From: Sisyra terminalis
Taxonomy: Eukaryota; Arthropoda; Insecta; Neuroptera; Sisyridae
Length of the DNA stretch: 64,000 nt
Reading direction: 5' to 3'
Assembly: GCA_958496175.1 (NCBI GenBank)
Contig: OY292276.1
Location: 12,046,001-12,110,000 of the forward strand
Below the pieces are notes generated by a model. That model worked only from the letters and a program-made list of their open reading frames with translations, made no database searches and was not told the DNA's origin. Made by a program: the position numbers and the translations under genes. Below are positions 47,518 through 60,075 of this stretch, piece after piece (within the stretch, counting starts at the first letter, position 1; every line of letters begins with the position of its first letter).

Positions 47518-47586
47518 TATATAGAGTAGAGAGTAGGAAGAAGAAAGAAGAGTAAGTAAGTCAAAAAAAAGAAATGTGAAGAATAC

Positions 47587-47857
47587 CTAAAGCTGATTTA
47601 ACTCCCGTCCATGCTTCCCGTACATAATTAAAAACACGTCGATAGAGAGGTCCTCTACGAACACGTTGTTTGGTGAGTTCAGGGTCCGACGTCTGCTTTT
47701 CAACATCCTTAATACGAACGGTGGTGCATCGTGGTTGACATTGGGTACTAGTTTGTCGTTGTGGGGCAATTTGTGACGTGGAAGATGGTTCTGGCTGAAC
47801 CAAATTCAGTTCTTGTGGTTGGTGCTGATGATGGGTCTGCACCATTGGGTACATCAT
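47587..47857 (-). CDS. KChIP exon 1 (N-terminal variable region)
   Basis: 90 codons from ATG at 47857, with a second ATG immediately after, to VKSAL and a split Asp codon. The first 40 residues are rich in Gln, Pro and His. The end, RRVFNYVREAWTGVKSAL, is basic and amphipathic and runs into the conserved core. KChIP N-termini are isoform-specific and contact the channel. The upstream frame is open to a stop at 47909-47911 without another ATG, so this start is preferred, but a spliced upstream start is possible. No N-myristoylation glycine follows the Met, unlike many calcium sensors. Confidence 0.9.
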
Positions 47858-49062
47858 GCCCCGGTAGGCATGCCTGCATCTACCCCAGTCACAACGACCG
47901 AGCTTTTTCTATTTCAACATTGCCGCGTAACGACCATACCAAGCAATTCATCATTTATTTAGTTCGATTCCATTATATAAATAAGGCAATAATTTTCGCT
48001 ATTCACTCATACATAACGCGATAATCTCACATGAAATCGAGTCTGATGCGTGGAAATTATTTTTCATGAATTTATAGGCGTTTCATGATTTATGGATACT
48101 CCTAGTGTTTGTTGTTGTTCATCTTAGTTCTGGCCAGTATTCTTATAAAACGTACATTGTTTTATAAACATTTAGTGGCTATGCTGTATTTGGTTCGTTA
48201 ACATTTTAAAAGTGTATCGATGTTGATGCAGTGTATGTTATTGTTAGTAGAATGCAGAGGTAGTTAGATGTAAATAACACGTTCATGCCCCACATGTTAT
48301 CTGAAAGCAAAACGAAGATACATCACATTTACAATTTTCCAATAAAATCCTAAAAATCTACACAAAATTACCATAAAATTTCGTTTTAATTTTGCATAAA
48401 ACTTTCGTCTATTCAAATAAAAGCACACATTACATAGAGTGATATTTATAATTCACTTACGTGCGAAATTATGTTTTGAATAATATAATAAACACTGTCT
48501 GTGCTGTGGATTGTTATAATTGCGTTTAGATGTCTTCATAGATATACAAATTTAATTAAATTTCAAGCAAAACATAAAACTCTATTCCAAGTCAATCATT
48601 TATATCAAAAAAAAAAAATAATAATAATAAAAAATAGACATTCACGGGACAATATACGAGAAATAAAAACTTTATATTGGAAGTTGAAAACAAGAAAACT
48701 AGGCAAATGACGTCATGAACTGAATAAATATTTTATTTGTAGCGGTTTTAGTTCGCTATTTGTGTTTATAATAGTTTCCAATATTTGACACATAATACCT
48801 ACACATGTATGTGTAATATTATAGTAGAGATTTGTTGTAGAGCTTTCGTTGTAATTCTGTAATATTAGCGTTTATTAGTAGGGAATTGATTGGAGTATAG
48901 GAAATCGTGTTAAGAAGATTATTAGTAAAAGATTAGCTTTAGCGGTAATCTTTGAATGGGGTTTTGTCAAAATTAATTGGCATAAGTTTTTTTTAATGTT
49001 ACTGATTGTTGAATTCGTATAGCATAGTTGTAACCGTTGATGTGACTTTCTTGGAATTTTTA
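47858..49062. other. Immediate upstream region of the KChIP coding start
   Basis: AT-rich, with balanced-composition sequence only up to about 47960. A 5' untranslated region or promoter is expected here or farther right, but I see no TATA box or initiator that I can defend. No other gene. Confidence 0.4.
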
Positions 49063-49973
49063 AAAGGTTGTTCGGAAAGTAATTTCGTTTCTTTTTTAGG
49101 GATAATAAAAGACAATTTTTGTATAGTGAATAAATATTTTTTTAAATTATATATTGGCAATTCTGGTTCAATATCTTTGGCCATTTTTCTGGCTGTAGTA
49201 TGATTTTTCACTGAAAAAATTTTTGCTCTTTTTTTGGCCGAAAAATGTTCTTGGGGGATTTTTTACTTCCTCATTTGAGGTAAAGGTTTTACCGTCTAAA
49301 AGATTTAACAGTGATCAAAACCAATAATAAACCGAAGGTGCCAGATCTGTAGAATATGATGGGTATGACATTTTATTCCATTCAAATTGTAAAAGCTTTT
49401 GGGAGGGCACAAAACTTGTATGAGGTCAAATTTCTCCACATAAACACATAGGGAACCCATATATCGGGGTTCGAGGTTAATCCTAGGCCTTTTAAGTGGC
49501 TCATTAACAATTGAATTTGGTAAATTTTACCTTTTACCGATCTCACGTACTGTTATTCACCGATTTGTATCAACTAATGATTTCATTGTCACTTTATCAG
49601 CTTCAACCGGTCTTCCAGACCGTGATGCATCTTCGATATCAAAATCACCGAATCGAAATTTTACAAACTAGTTTTGGTACTGGCGTCCTGCCAATACATC
49701 TTTTGCATATACATCGGTTAATATTTTCTTGATTGACTTTTTTATAGTGGAAAAGTAATATATGAGGAAAATTCTGGTTTTTGCTCTCCATATTTAAAAG
49801 GGCACGAACCAAAAACTATTGCATAGAATCACTTGAGCTATTTCACATACAAGCCTTGGTATATGAGCTCTCAAAATATACAATGATTATACGGCTTAAT
49901 TATAAAATGATTGCAAAAAAATACAATTAAATCTTTTGTCGGGGAAAAACGAAATTACTTTCCGAACAACCAA
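49063..49973 (-). mobile_element. Degenerate mariner element
   Basis: Inverted ends GGTTGTTCGGAAAGTAATTT at 49066 and the inverse of GGTTGTTCGGAAAGTAATTT at 49971, with TA nearby on both sides. The TIRs are nearly perfect although the gene inside is broken. It lies about 1.2 kb upstream of the KChIP coding start. Confidence 0.88.
49080..49791 (-). pseudogene. Mariner transposase remnant
   Basis: Reading leftward from ATG at 49791: MESKNQNFPHILLFHYKK, then after frameshifts FGDFDIEDASRSGRPVEADK (the mariner linker motif), then a stop, then MSYPSYSTDLAPSVYYWF (the SPDLAPSDYHLF box with changes) and DGKTFTSNEEVKN. The order is that of a mariner transposase, but stops, frameshifts and an internal deletion (roughly between the linker and the C-terminal box) make it non-functional. 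Confidence 0.85.
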
Positions 49974-50639
49974 TATAACAATTGGATTATATTTTAAATA
50001 TGTTAGGGCTTTTCACTGCGCGTAGCGCTAGTTGTTGTGACTAGGATTGCTTGATGAGGTTATTTAGCGCCAATCTTTCTTACTCTTTTTTATTGTTGGC
50101 TTATTATTGTTAAATTTTAATATAAAATTTTGGTTAAGTAAAAAAAAACGTAAGTAACTTTTAAATTAGTTTTATACATTCCCCCTTAACTATTTGTGCG
50201 CCAAAACAAAAAGACGCTACTTTTAACAAAAAAGTTTTGGTATCCCTGGTTGGGATTTACTTTGTGGAAGGTTCGGACCTCTGATATTCTTAGATGCCTA
50301 TGATCCGTGGCGAAGAATTAAAGTTTGTAATGAAACTTTTTCCTACTTTACATTTTCTTAAGAAATCTTAATTCATTTTTGCAATTAAAAAATTTGAAAT
50401 TCACAAGTTTTAGCTGCTACATAAATGAACTATCTATTTTGCTAAGATAATTTTTAAATAAGAAAAAGGTGAATTATATGTAATCATGATATCAAAAATT
50501 GGTTAATTAATTTATCATATTGGACTTTTGGAGTACAACTAATGTTATTTAATCGATTAGTAGTGAAAATTGAAAATTTCAATTCATTAGGAGGAAATGG
50601 CAAGGAAAGAGCAAATTGTCCGAAAAATTCGTATCAATC

Positions 50640-51284
50640 TTGAGTTTTTCGCTGAAAAATTTGTGCGGTTTTAATAAATACGGAATTACGGTATGCTCTA
50701 CAAAAGTGCCTATTGCGGCAAAATCGTAATTTACACGGGCGAGGTAGTACGGGTCACTAAACCTAGATTTTTCATAGATTTCTCGTTTTTCTCTCAGTAA
50801 CTCATGAATTAGAAGACCTACAGAAAAAATGTAAATGTCAAATTGATAGGAAATTTAATTTCCTACAAAAAAGTTCTAGAAAACGAAATTACTTAGATCG
50901 ATATTTCTCGAGATATTGAGCCTTGAATTTCTCTTACTATAAAATTTTTACGGATTATTGAGTAAAATTTAAGAAAATATTGATTTTTTATTCCTTATTA
51001 AAAGTTATTAAAAATAGGCACTTTTGTAGAGCATACAATTGTAAAAAAATCCCGACTTTGAGCGAGGCGATACCATAAAATGCCGCTGAACTATAAAAAT
51101 TTAAAAAAAAAATCAAATTTTAGGTGTATTTTAAATGGAAAATGTTCACACGCTGTGAACGAGTACTTAATATTAATATTAAGAGCTCAAACTTTCAGGG
51201 AATTTTTTTTGAAGTATTTCAAACAAAATTTCGGCATGGGAGCAAAAAAAAAATAGTCCCAAAAAAAAAATCACCCTAATATAT
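50640..51284. mobile_element. Fold-back-family copy related to 26783-27472
   Basis: It shares GGTAGTACGGG, ACTTTTGTAGAGC, AAATGCCGCTGA, ATTAAGAGCTCAAACTTTCA and the AATCACCCTAATATATA end with the 27-kb copy. The inner palindrome is present but decayed (TTTCCTACAAAAAAGTTCT). The left terminus is not identified. Confidence 0.65.
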
Positions 51285-52720
51285 ATATATGTTTTTAAAG
51301 TTAAATCCAGTAACTCTTGTTTTTAAAGTTACATTTATTTTCCAAACGTGATACATCTTTATTGAAAATCCAATTTTGGTAAACTTTGAAACTTTAAAAG
51401 CAGTCTTTCCAAACTGTCTTTGGTAATCATAACAAAACTCCAGAGCTATATGACCACTCTCGTTAAAATTCTTATCACAAATGGTGAAATAAAAACATTA
51501 TTTCAAGTTGAGTTTAGTTCAAAAATGAATTAAATGTCTTAGAAATTGAATTACGGGATTTAAGTTCTTATAAAGCACTAGCTTTTAGCAATATAGATAT
51601 GTGGATACCTCATATAAAACAGTGGGACAGTGGAAAATAATTTAATAATTGTTTCATAAGTAAGTTTTCTTGATTTTTATGGTTCCCAACGTTAGTTTAA
51701 TGCATTTCATAGATTTATTTGTGAAAATTGTGAGTATTTTATAGTTTAATATCAATTAAATTAGATTATATATGCATTAAGTATGGTTAAGTAGCTCAAA
51801 TGAGTCATATGATATTTAACGACACTTTTGATTCTGATGAAATGATGTAAAGCCTATATAACATTAATATTAATACAAACACCTGTAATAAATTTCTAAC
51901 ATAAGGAAGACTTGTAAATAATTGTAATAATTTGCAATTATAAATAATCCAGCACTTAGTAACTCATAACAGTTGAAGTAACAATAATTCAAATTAAAAG
52001 CTCGAAACAAAAACACCACGTACACTTATGCACACAAACCATTAAAAAATATTTGTGCGATAAAATACCAAAAAATAACTAAGCCAATTATCGAAAAAGT
52101 TAATTAATAAAAACCTTACAAAAAATTTTGTAGATCTTCGATTTCACGAAAGAATACATTCTAACGTCCCATTAAAATTTGGTGTGGTATATGAAACCAA
52201 ATATTTAACGATAGAATAAAATAAATCGCTAACAAGAAAAAAAACACTAACACATACACTTTTCCAACGTTTTCCACTCGTTTATAAGACCATAATAATG
52301 GAATACAATCTTCAATTGACGGGTAATTTAATTATGTTCTAGCAATCAGTTACTGTGTACACACCAGCAAACTAAGTAGTAACTTTACGAAGTTTGCTAT
52401 TTATATCAATTCCTTGTCGAATAGTCAAGATCATCGACGATTTTCTACACAAGCTTTCAAATAAATAAACGCAGAATCTCAACGGTCTGTTCTAATTGGT
52501 ATTAACCAGAAAATTTACATTTTCTAGCAAATTTAATAAATATTTTTGCGACGAACGATTAAACAGACTTGTTTAATGATGTAACGTTTTTTTTCACCAA
52601 GATACTTATAATATACAGGCTGTTTCCAGTAACTGGGAAATTAAACATTCAATCTTATATATATTTAATAAATAAAGAAAGGTTTCACTCTATCATCTAT
52701 AATTTTTAAACTATAGATAT
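51285..52720. other. AT-rich DNA, nothing recognised
   Basis: No gene, RNA or delimited repeat seen. Two close copies of TGTTTTTAAAGTTA occur at 51290-51340. Confidence 0.5.
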
Positions 52721-53792
52721 TAGGGTGTACGTTATTTCCCAAATTGATTTTATTACAGCGATCGCCCCTGAATTTATAATTTAAGATACAAAAAAAAATA
52801 TCCAATACAATTAAGCTCTTAATTTCTTGATTAAACCGTGCCGGAATCATGTTACTTTCACCATTTAAATAACATGGGATTATTTGACTTTTTACTTTTA
52901 ATTTTTTTTCTCAGAAACAAATGGATAAAAAGATTTAGGGTCAAATTATTCTAACGTAAAATTTAACGCTTCACAAAAAAGGTCTCTTATGAATTTTCGG
53001 TTAAATTACTCCATTAAAAGTTATTCAACATTTAACATGAATTAGTTTGTTTAATTTTGTATTTTGTAATTTATTTAACATTTAATTTGTTGACTACAAG
53101 TTCTAAGAAATTTCGCATAGATGGCGTCAGGTGAAATAGTAAAAATTCGAATATTAATTGAACTTTTGTCGATAGTCTCATTAATTAGTATGAAATTCAC
53201 TTCGTAGGTACAAAATATTGATTAAAGTACGAAAATTTATCCTGGATAAATTGAATTTCACGACTATAGCGAATTCGGACCTTATGTCACCTGTTTTAAT
53301 AGTCAAAAAATGTTTTTTGTGTTTAATTTTCAATTCCAGCCTTAAAATTAACACAAATAATCACTTGCGCTCTAATTATAATAATTTTTATCTTCTCTTC
53401 CAATGATTTTATAGTTAAAAAAAGTAAAAATGAGCAAAAAGTTGAAAATATTGCAATATATATATTAGGCGCAAGTTAAATGTTGAATAACTTTTAATGG
53501 AGTAATTTCATTGAAAATTCATAAGAGACCTTTTTTGTAGAGCGTTAAATTTTACGTCAGAATAATTTGACCTTAAATATTTTTTTATCCATTTGTTTCT
53601 GAGAAAAAAAATAAAAGTAAAAAGTCAAATAATCCCATGTTATTTAAAAGGTAAAAGTAACATGATTCCGGCACGGTTTAATCAAGAAATTAAGAGCTTA
53701 ATTGTATTGGATAATTTTTTTTGTATCTTAAACTAAAAATTCAGGGGGCGATCGCTGTAAAAAAATCAATTTGGGAAATAACGGACATCGTA
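52721..53792. mobile_element. Fold-back element family A, copy 2
   Basis: TAGGGTGTACGTTATTTCCC at the left and inverse at the right, ending CATCGTA. ATAGATAT flanks it at 52713-52720 and 53793-53800, an 8-bp duplication (9 bp in copy 1). The unpaired middle contains the 62-codon frame also seen in copy 3, which is conserved repeat DNA rather than a clear protein. Confidence 0.87.
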
Positions 53793-53849
53793 ATAGATAT
53801 GCATGTATAGATTAAGTTCTAAATGATACAAAAATACAGATAAGTAAGG

Positions 53850-54590
53850 ATGATATGGAATATGTAATAAGGAAGTAAAGAAAAAAATTTGGAATTCAGA
53901 GCCTCACTATAAATGTGGATAGTACGGAATATTAATGCATTGGACAGCAGGTTGCAGATTTAAATTAGATAAATGAAACCATTTAATGTGTTATAAGGGT
54001 GGTAAATGTGGTATAAATGTGGTATGACCTATAAAGTGGTTAAACTTTTGAATGCAATCTATCACTCATAATTTTTTAAGCTATATATAGAATATAAATT
54101 CTAGAAGATACAAAAAATGCCGACAGATGGGCTTACTGATATATGAATATGTAATATCTTCACTTCTTTTTGCGGTGGATCAAGTTATTTTTGCACAGGA
54201 AAAGACAAGGAGGTAAAGTGAAAAATCTGAGATTCGAGGCTTTAAACTAAATAAGGATAGTACAGAATATTTATGTATTGGATATCAGGTTACTGATTTA
54301 AGTTTGGAAAATGAAATCAATTAAAATGCCCAAACTTTGGGATCATCTGTTCACCAAGATGGTATTTGCTTATCCTGAACTACAAAAATATTACATAGAT
54401 TGATATGGTACTTCAAACTTACAAAAGAAAATAAAAACAAATCATCAAAAATATAATCGAAAATAGAGTTTAATACAAAGCAGAATTCTGGCCAATGATA
54501 ACGACCATCAGAAACAAAATAGGAATAGTAAAGAATTAGATATCACTGCAAAACAATTTTTTTTTAATATTTCCTCTATTTGTTGAGTCA
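53850..54590 (+). pseudogene. Non-LTR retrotransposon RT fragments (two overlapping pieces)
   Basis: The first piece (53850-53990) reads MEYVIRK then LTINVDSTEY, a stop, CIGQQVADLN. The second (about 54165-54590) reads LLFAVDQVIFAQEKTR (the YADD catalytic box changed to FAVD), then FKLNKDSTEYLCIGYQVTDL and GSSVHQDG, and a late ILANDNDHQKQNR stretch like the CWT-x-T-x-x-x-x-K-I region of LINE proteins. Both pieces cover the same palm region, so they are two copies or a duplication. Many stops and shifts; dead. Confidence 0.72.
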
Positions 54591-54867
54591 AATCTATCTA
54601 ATTTTGGGTCGAGTAAAGCTAATATGATAACAATTTTTTATTAGCTCAAGTATTAATAAAACAGAATATTTAAAATAATTTGATATTGTAAGACTTAAAA
54701 CAAATCGTAAATTTTAAATGAAATATTTGTGTCTCAAAAATTAAAACCACTCAATTTTCTAGTTCTAATATGAATTGACAAATTTGTGTCCATACTTTAC
54801 ATAATACTATTTAATTTTTAGCAGGAAAGTGGACTAAAAGGATGTAAATCCATATACTAATAGTTAA

Positions 54868-54915
54868 TACAGCGACGTTTTGGGCCTTTATTTAATCTTC
54901 ATCAGGCTTCTCAAA
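54868..54915 (-). ncRNA. Decayed Penelope-type tail motif
   Basis: Minus strand: AAGCCTGATGAAGATT, then about 12 bases, GGCCCAAAACGTCGC. CTGATGA is intact but the GAAA box reads AAAA and helix II is mostly lost. It lies between the LINE fragments and is the weakest of the series. Confidence 0.35.
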
Positions 54916-55849
54916 AATCATATTAATACAAACACATGTTTAAAGAACTTTTCAATAGATTCTTAATAAATCGATGAATCTGATGAGAATAATGTACTAC
55001 TTGCATAAGGTCTCTTAAATTGTCTTTTGTAGGTCAATTCTAAAGTATATCTCAACAAAGGTCAATTGTAATCCACAAGTATGGCTTCACTCCAAAAGCC
55101 CTAATATCTTTGTTCCAACAAATATATGCTTTGAAGGAATCTTTCTTCATGCTTATCAATAAAAACTTCACAATTTTGGGGAAAGAAATCCAGATGAAAG
55201 CAAAGAAAATGGACTTTTGGAGACATATTACATCCAAGTTGATAGTATTTTTCTAGTAATGTTTTTACTGACTAAAAATATCATATCTCATGTCTCTAAA
55301 AATCTATGGATGATCTTAACGGCCTTCCAAACTTTTTTTTCTTCTCCTGAAGAATTTGGCAATTTTCATGATTATCAAATCCAGTATTTTTTACAATTCC
55401 CAAATTTGTGGTTCAACAGAGATTCTTTATCTTTTGCTTCATTGAGTCGGTGAAATTTTTCTTTTAAGTCCTTGAATGCCTATCTTCTCAATCCAAAGCT
55501 TTGATAAAATTTTTAGTTCAACTAAGTTTTGACTTCAAGAGCATTTAAATGCAAGAAAAATGTAATAATTATAACAGAGATATAGTGAAAACTGAAGCGA
55601 CAATTGTAAAAAATATTTTTATGCAACAATTGGATAGGGAACTAACAAATTCAGATGTGCAAACTGAGAAGCACGGTATTTGTTTGAATTTAAGATATGC
55701 ACTGTATCTTAAAAGCCTGAACTAAAAGGTCATTTAAAAGATCATTATCGTATTTCGTAGATAAAGATGCATAAAAATTAGTTATTTTGAACTTTAAATA
55801 TGTTTACTGTTGCACAATGTTATTATACCTATAGAAGTTTCTTAAAAAT

Positions 55850-56110
55850 CTGATGAAATGATAGAATATGGGAATGAATGGAAAATACAAGAGAAGTTGA
55901 TTAGAAGAAAAAAGGGTTTTAAAATGGTATGCTCCAAAGAATGCCTAATTACAGATTCCCAAAAAAAAAATAATCGGAATGGGAAATCCTCAGGAAAGAA
56001 ACGATGAAGAAGACCAGCTCGAAGATGGGAAACCTATATCGGACAAGTAATGATAGATCAAGAGAATGGGTTTTCAACATAAAAGGATTGTGGAAGACAA
56101 TAATGGCGAG
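55850..56110 (+). pseudogene. Non-LTR retrotransposon C-terminal fragment
   Basis: In shifting frames: LKWYAPKNA at about 55918 (LKWYGH-type box), NYRFPKKI, EWEILRK and, after a stop, RRPARRWETYIGQVM. The Arg-rich GRPxRRW-like box is the usual C-terminus of many LINE reverse transcriptases. It probably belongs to the same LINE as the fragments at 53850-54590, separated by about 1.2 kb of unrecognised DNA (54930-55850). Confidence 0.65.
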
Positions 56111-56699
56111 CTTATATTGGAAAAATAGTAAAGAATTAGGAAGAAAGAAAATGGCGAATCAAAGAAAAAAAAGGAAATAAAATTTTAAAAAGAGATATTT
56201 CTAAAAATATTTTCCCTATATAAATAATAGTTGGATGAAAAATCACAGTAGGGGTAAAGGTGTACCATATATTAGGGCAGTGCTTCTTAAACTTTTTCAA
56301 AATATGGCCTTCTAAATCATAAAAAAATCCAAGGGTCCTCATCTTAGCAAATTTAGTCTTTAGAGGCCAATAATTCTTGATTTATATGTCATTAATTATT
56401 ATTACTACAGAAATATTTCCATAAAAGAGATAGGACTCTCTAGTTTAAAAAGCACTGAATTAGGGGGACCGTAAAGTAATGTAGTTTCTGAATCTATTCA
56501 AATTGTGCTGAAGACTAAAATATTTCATATTCAATTAGCTGGTTAAATGGCCGATGGAATTCAAATTCTGTATACCATAGTCTTCGAGTATAACAGGGTA
56601 GTTGCCACTTAGCCATTTACAAAATTTATTGAAGTACTAGATGTTCATTAATATTAAAAGATTTTTTTTAAGTTTAAATCAGATAATTTTGAGTTTAAC

Positions 56700-57290
56700 A
56701 ATTTGTACCAACCAAGAATGATAAAAACTGTAAACAATACGGTGTTAAGGGATGAAGTGATCCCAAATCAATGTCAGGTGGTCGAAGAGCTGTCAAATAT
56801 TCCTAATCCATCTTAGTCGACCAACCAAGTACCCAAAAGTTCCCAAGAATTATCAGCAAAGAAAACTTTATTCTGCAACATGATAATGCAAAACTTTTCA
56901 ACACAAGAAAAACCTGGGAAAAATTAATATTTTAAGGGTGAACGATATTGCCATACCCACCATAATTATCCAAAATTGTTTTATTGGACTTGTATTTATT
57001 TCAATTGTTACAAAATTTTCTAAGTGCAAAAAAAATTGAATTTTAAACGATGTTGAAAATGTTTTTTTTTATATTTTCCTCATTAATCAAGTGATTTTAA
57101 CTAATTTGGTAATAAAAATTTGCACTCTAGATGTCAAACCGTTGATGTATTTAGGCCAATTGTATCATTGACTGAAAATTTAGTATAATGAAAAAACCAC
57201 ATCACCATCAAGTTCATAAGAATTTGGCAGGAATTTTTTCATAAGTATGCCAACATGTTTTTATCTGTTATTATTTGGGACATCCTGTAC
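56700..57290 (+). pseudogene. Very degraded mariner-like transposase
   Basis: ILQHDNAKLFST-like reading around 56872-56900 (QHDNA box with the catalytic Asp). It is followed in another frame by LPYPPYYPKLF at about 56950-56985, corresponding to the HPPYSPDL box. The spacing between them is right for mariner. No clear TIR was found; the end near 57285 (GGGACATCCTGTAC) may be one terminus. Heavily mutated. Confidence 0.5.
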
Positions 57291-57299
57291 AAGTCGTTT

Positions 57300-59608
57300 A
57301 TGAAAAAATAATAAAAATCCATGAAAAATTTAATTAAGATTAATCCTCGATAATTTCACGTTAATTTCACAAAAAAAAAAAAAAACGTAAAAACCGTAAG
57401 GTGTTAACTGAAATTTAAATTCTGAATAGTTTTAAAGATAAAGTTTAATTAAGCTGACGAGACGAAATAAAATTTTATAAACACATCAGCTAGAATCCTA
57501 GACGATATCATCCACTAATAGCGAAACTTGAGAAAAACGCTAGACATTATAACCTCACCATTATAATCTCATCCACGTTAACTTTTAAATTGTGTACAAA
57601 TTTGTAGGTCATAGTCTGTGATATTAAATTGCAGCTTTTTTTTTTTCAATTTATTTTTCAGATGAATATTTCGAAATTGCACTTATATAAAACTAGTGTC
57701 ATTTACAATTTTATATTGATCACACCATTTATGATGTGCAATAAATTGGAATATAAAAATTTAATGACTATGTTGTCATCTCTTTAATATCGACAATGAT
57801 ATCATACTAATCAGAATTGAAACTTTAAGCTTCTATCAATAATAAAAGCTCAAATTACAAAGAAGCTTTAAGTGCACTTAGTATGAAAATAAAATTTATT
57901 TTCTCGTCCCATAATGTTCATTCTTGGAAATGTAATTACTAAAAATATATCTCAAGAATTGATTTTGAAGAAGGCAATTAATAATTTAGAGGACTTTTTA
58001 ACAGAATCGCTTCTTTGTGACAATGAAATTTTAATGCGGCATTAAACGTAAATGATTTCCTCTTGTATTTAGGTATGTAGGGCATAAAAATACCAATTTC
58101 CCTCACGCTATGACGTCATTGAATTTGCCATTCAAATTTTCTGAATATTTATCAAAGGATGAAGTTTATTCACAATAAAGAATGTTTTGGGTGTGACGGA
58201 GAATCGAAATATTGACAAAATTTCCAATTGTGTTGTAAGTAAAATACGCGGAATTGACAACTTTCTGACGTTTTTTTTTTCGGTTTATAAATGACACTTT
58301 TTCGTGCTTTTGTAATTGTATAATTCGGATAGATGTTAGTAAATATGTAGATCTTAAAAAAACTGAGAAGTTTATTATGATATTTTTTCTAGTGGCTTAT
58401 TTGCAAGTATTGAATAAATTCTTCATTTCTTAATAAGTACAAATGACTTGAACTTATGACTTAAAATTATTTGTAATAAAAAATAATCATTTATATAATT
58501 TTCTTGCTTAAAATAAGTTTCAACTACTAAATATAACAAATATTTACCAAAAGCTTACGCTTTTTTTTCTATACCTGGATTTTTCCGCGTACAGGGATTC
58601 GTTTGCACCAATTTGCTATCGATTTTTCAAGCTTTTGTAAGGATTGACTTAAATATTCAATTTAAAGTCGCAAATTATTTGCAAACTTTAATTTTCTCGC
58701 ATATAAAGTTACCCAAAATATTTCATTTATATTTTGAAATAATCTGATGATACCAAATCTCTTAAATTTGACCCCTAAATGATAAAATGTTACCGTATAT
58801 TTAACACTAAAGGTTAATAAACCTGGACTTACAATACACCCATATTTACTCAGGTAATATTTATCTAATGTTGCAACCACCTGTTAACAATAGAGGCAAC
58901 TTATTCACATGGCTTTTTGTTGAAATTTTTGGATTTTTTTTTTAAATTTAAAGATCCTCTCAAATCAACAAGTATTGCTAATAAATGCATCAATTTTCAA
59001 AGAAATACAACCCAAATTATGCATACAAAAATTTATAGTTTGAGAAAAAACATCTTCAGTAAAAACTTGATTTTCCGAATAGTTTTTCCAATAATGCACT
59101 TTGATGGTTAGAAAATAATTCAAACGATCGTTCGTCAACGTTAATGCCCAAAAATTTTGATGGGTTTTCCCAAAGTTTTGGTGCTGTGTTGAAAAATTCG
59201 GTAAAAGATTTTTTTTCTAGTTTCTCGTGATTGTGGTAAAGTTTATTTTGGTAACAGATGTATAACTAGTAAGCTTACTTTATTTGTTGACAACAAAGGG
59301 CTTGAAAGTGTCGGAAAACTCATGAACTTTAAACTTTTGTTAACCAAAATCAGCTATCATCATATATGGTGTCAAACAATGCCTTAAAAATTGATAAAAA
59401 ACCAATTTACTATCTCAATTTTTAAGCACTTCTGTCAGGTGAATTCCACCAGATAAACATTAAACTATCAATAGTTTTTTGATCTTTGTTATGAACAATC
59501 CTTTTTCGAACAATGAATTCGGTTGTACTAGGAAATGAATGATGAAGATGGTACCTGAACTATAATTTTTCATTTTTTAAGCCCCTTTATATTCGTTTTT
59601 AAAAATAT
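57300..59608. other. AT-rich DNA, nothing recognised
   Basis: No gene or delimited repeat. The frames at 58662-59111 are short, overlapping and unlike any family I know. Confidence 0.5.
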
Positions 59609-60075
59609 TGTAACAGAAAGGGACAAAGTCTGTTTCTCTCTTTGTGCCATGTCGGCACGCGATTGGCTGAGTGACTTCTATCTCTCTCCCACCAATGTGA
59701 ATGTACAAATAGATTGTTCTAGAAACATCTAGTAGGTGGTGGAACGTTGGCGAACATTGGAGTATATTCTAGAATGTTGGGTTGCGGGTAGCAAGGCGCT
59801 TAGCCAAGCCAGTTGGCAGTTCTGTATTGCAGTTCATCTTGAATTTCCGTTACAACAAAGCGATTACCAAGCGATTTTTATTATGATTTCGATTTAAAAG
59901 TGATTATTGTCATTTGAGTGATTGTTTCGACAAGTGTAATTGTTAAAGTTAATTGTTAAAGCTAAAGTGTACGAAAAAAAGTGATTGTTAGGTGTGAAAG
60001 TGATTATTTATTTCCAAAAGAAATTAAAAGAACGAATAAATGCCATCTCAATAAAGTTTGAGACGTTACGTTACA
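59609..60075 (+). mobile_element. Probable solo LTR with heat-shock-like motifs
   Basis: Starts TGTAACAGAAAGGG and ends ACGTTACGTTACA, so it has TG...CA ends with the short inverse TGTAAC/GTTACA, length 467 bp. Two AATAAA signals near 60035 and 60050 precede the end. It is far more GC-rich than its flanks. TTCTAGAA occurs at 59717-59724 and 59767-59774, with further GAAC strings between, resembling heat-shock elements. ATTGG (an inverted CCAAT) is at 59662. No primer-binding site or coding region follows, and no clear target duplication. It could instead be a cellular promoter and 5' untranslated region. Confidence 0.55.

Larger units (their letters stand above)
24897..47586 (-). other. KChIP intron 1 (about 22.7 kb)
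   Basis: From donor TTAG|GTATTC (47587/47586) to acceptor TTTTAG at 24897. It contains most of the mobile elements listed. Stretches without recognised content are 24900-26780, 31240-32490, 34280-35195, 35945-38160 and 41215-42560. In 36770-37110 several GGGCCA/TGGCCC strings suggest an old repeat, as does 22140-22310 in intron 2. Confidence 0.85.
4667..47857 (-). other. KChIP homologue, whole gene (five coding exons, 286 aa)
   Basis: Known family role: KChIPs are cytosolic neuronal calcium sensors that bind Kv4 (Shal) channel N-termini and tune surface expression and inactivation; invertebrate homologues are inferred to do the same. Seen here: exons at 47857-47587, 24896-24702, 14445-14372, 14294-14082 and 4774-4667 join with phases 1, 1, 0 and 0 to give 286 codons and a TGA stop. 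The core includes [34 protein letters not shown] and [16 protein letters not shown], which are diagnostic of KChIPs. The degenerate EF-hand 1 carries CPTG (about residues 134-137). EF-2 (170-181), EF-3 (206-217) and EF-4 (254-265) keep all calcium-coordinating positions. The gene spans 43.2 kb and its introns are packed with transposons. A 5' noncoding exon or alternative N-termini, common in this family, could lie beyond 47857 and were not found. Confidence 0.93.

Noticed and set aside
53218..53406. 62-codon ORF also present at 62817-63005
   Set aside because: Conserved only because both lie in the same fold-back family; copy 1 does not keep the frame and no domain is visible.
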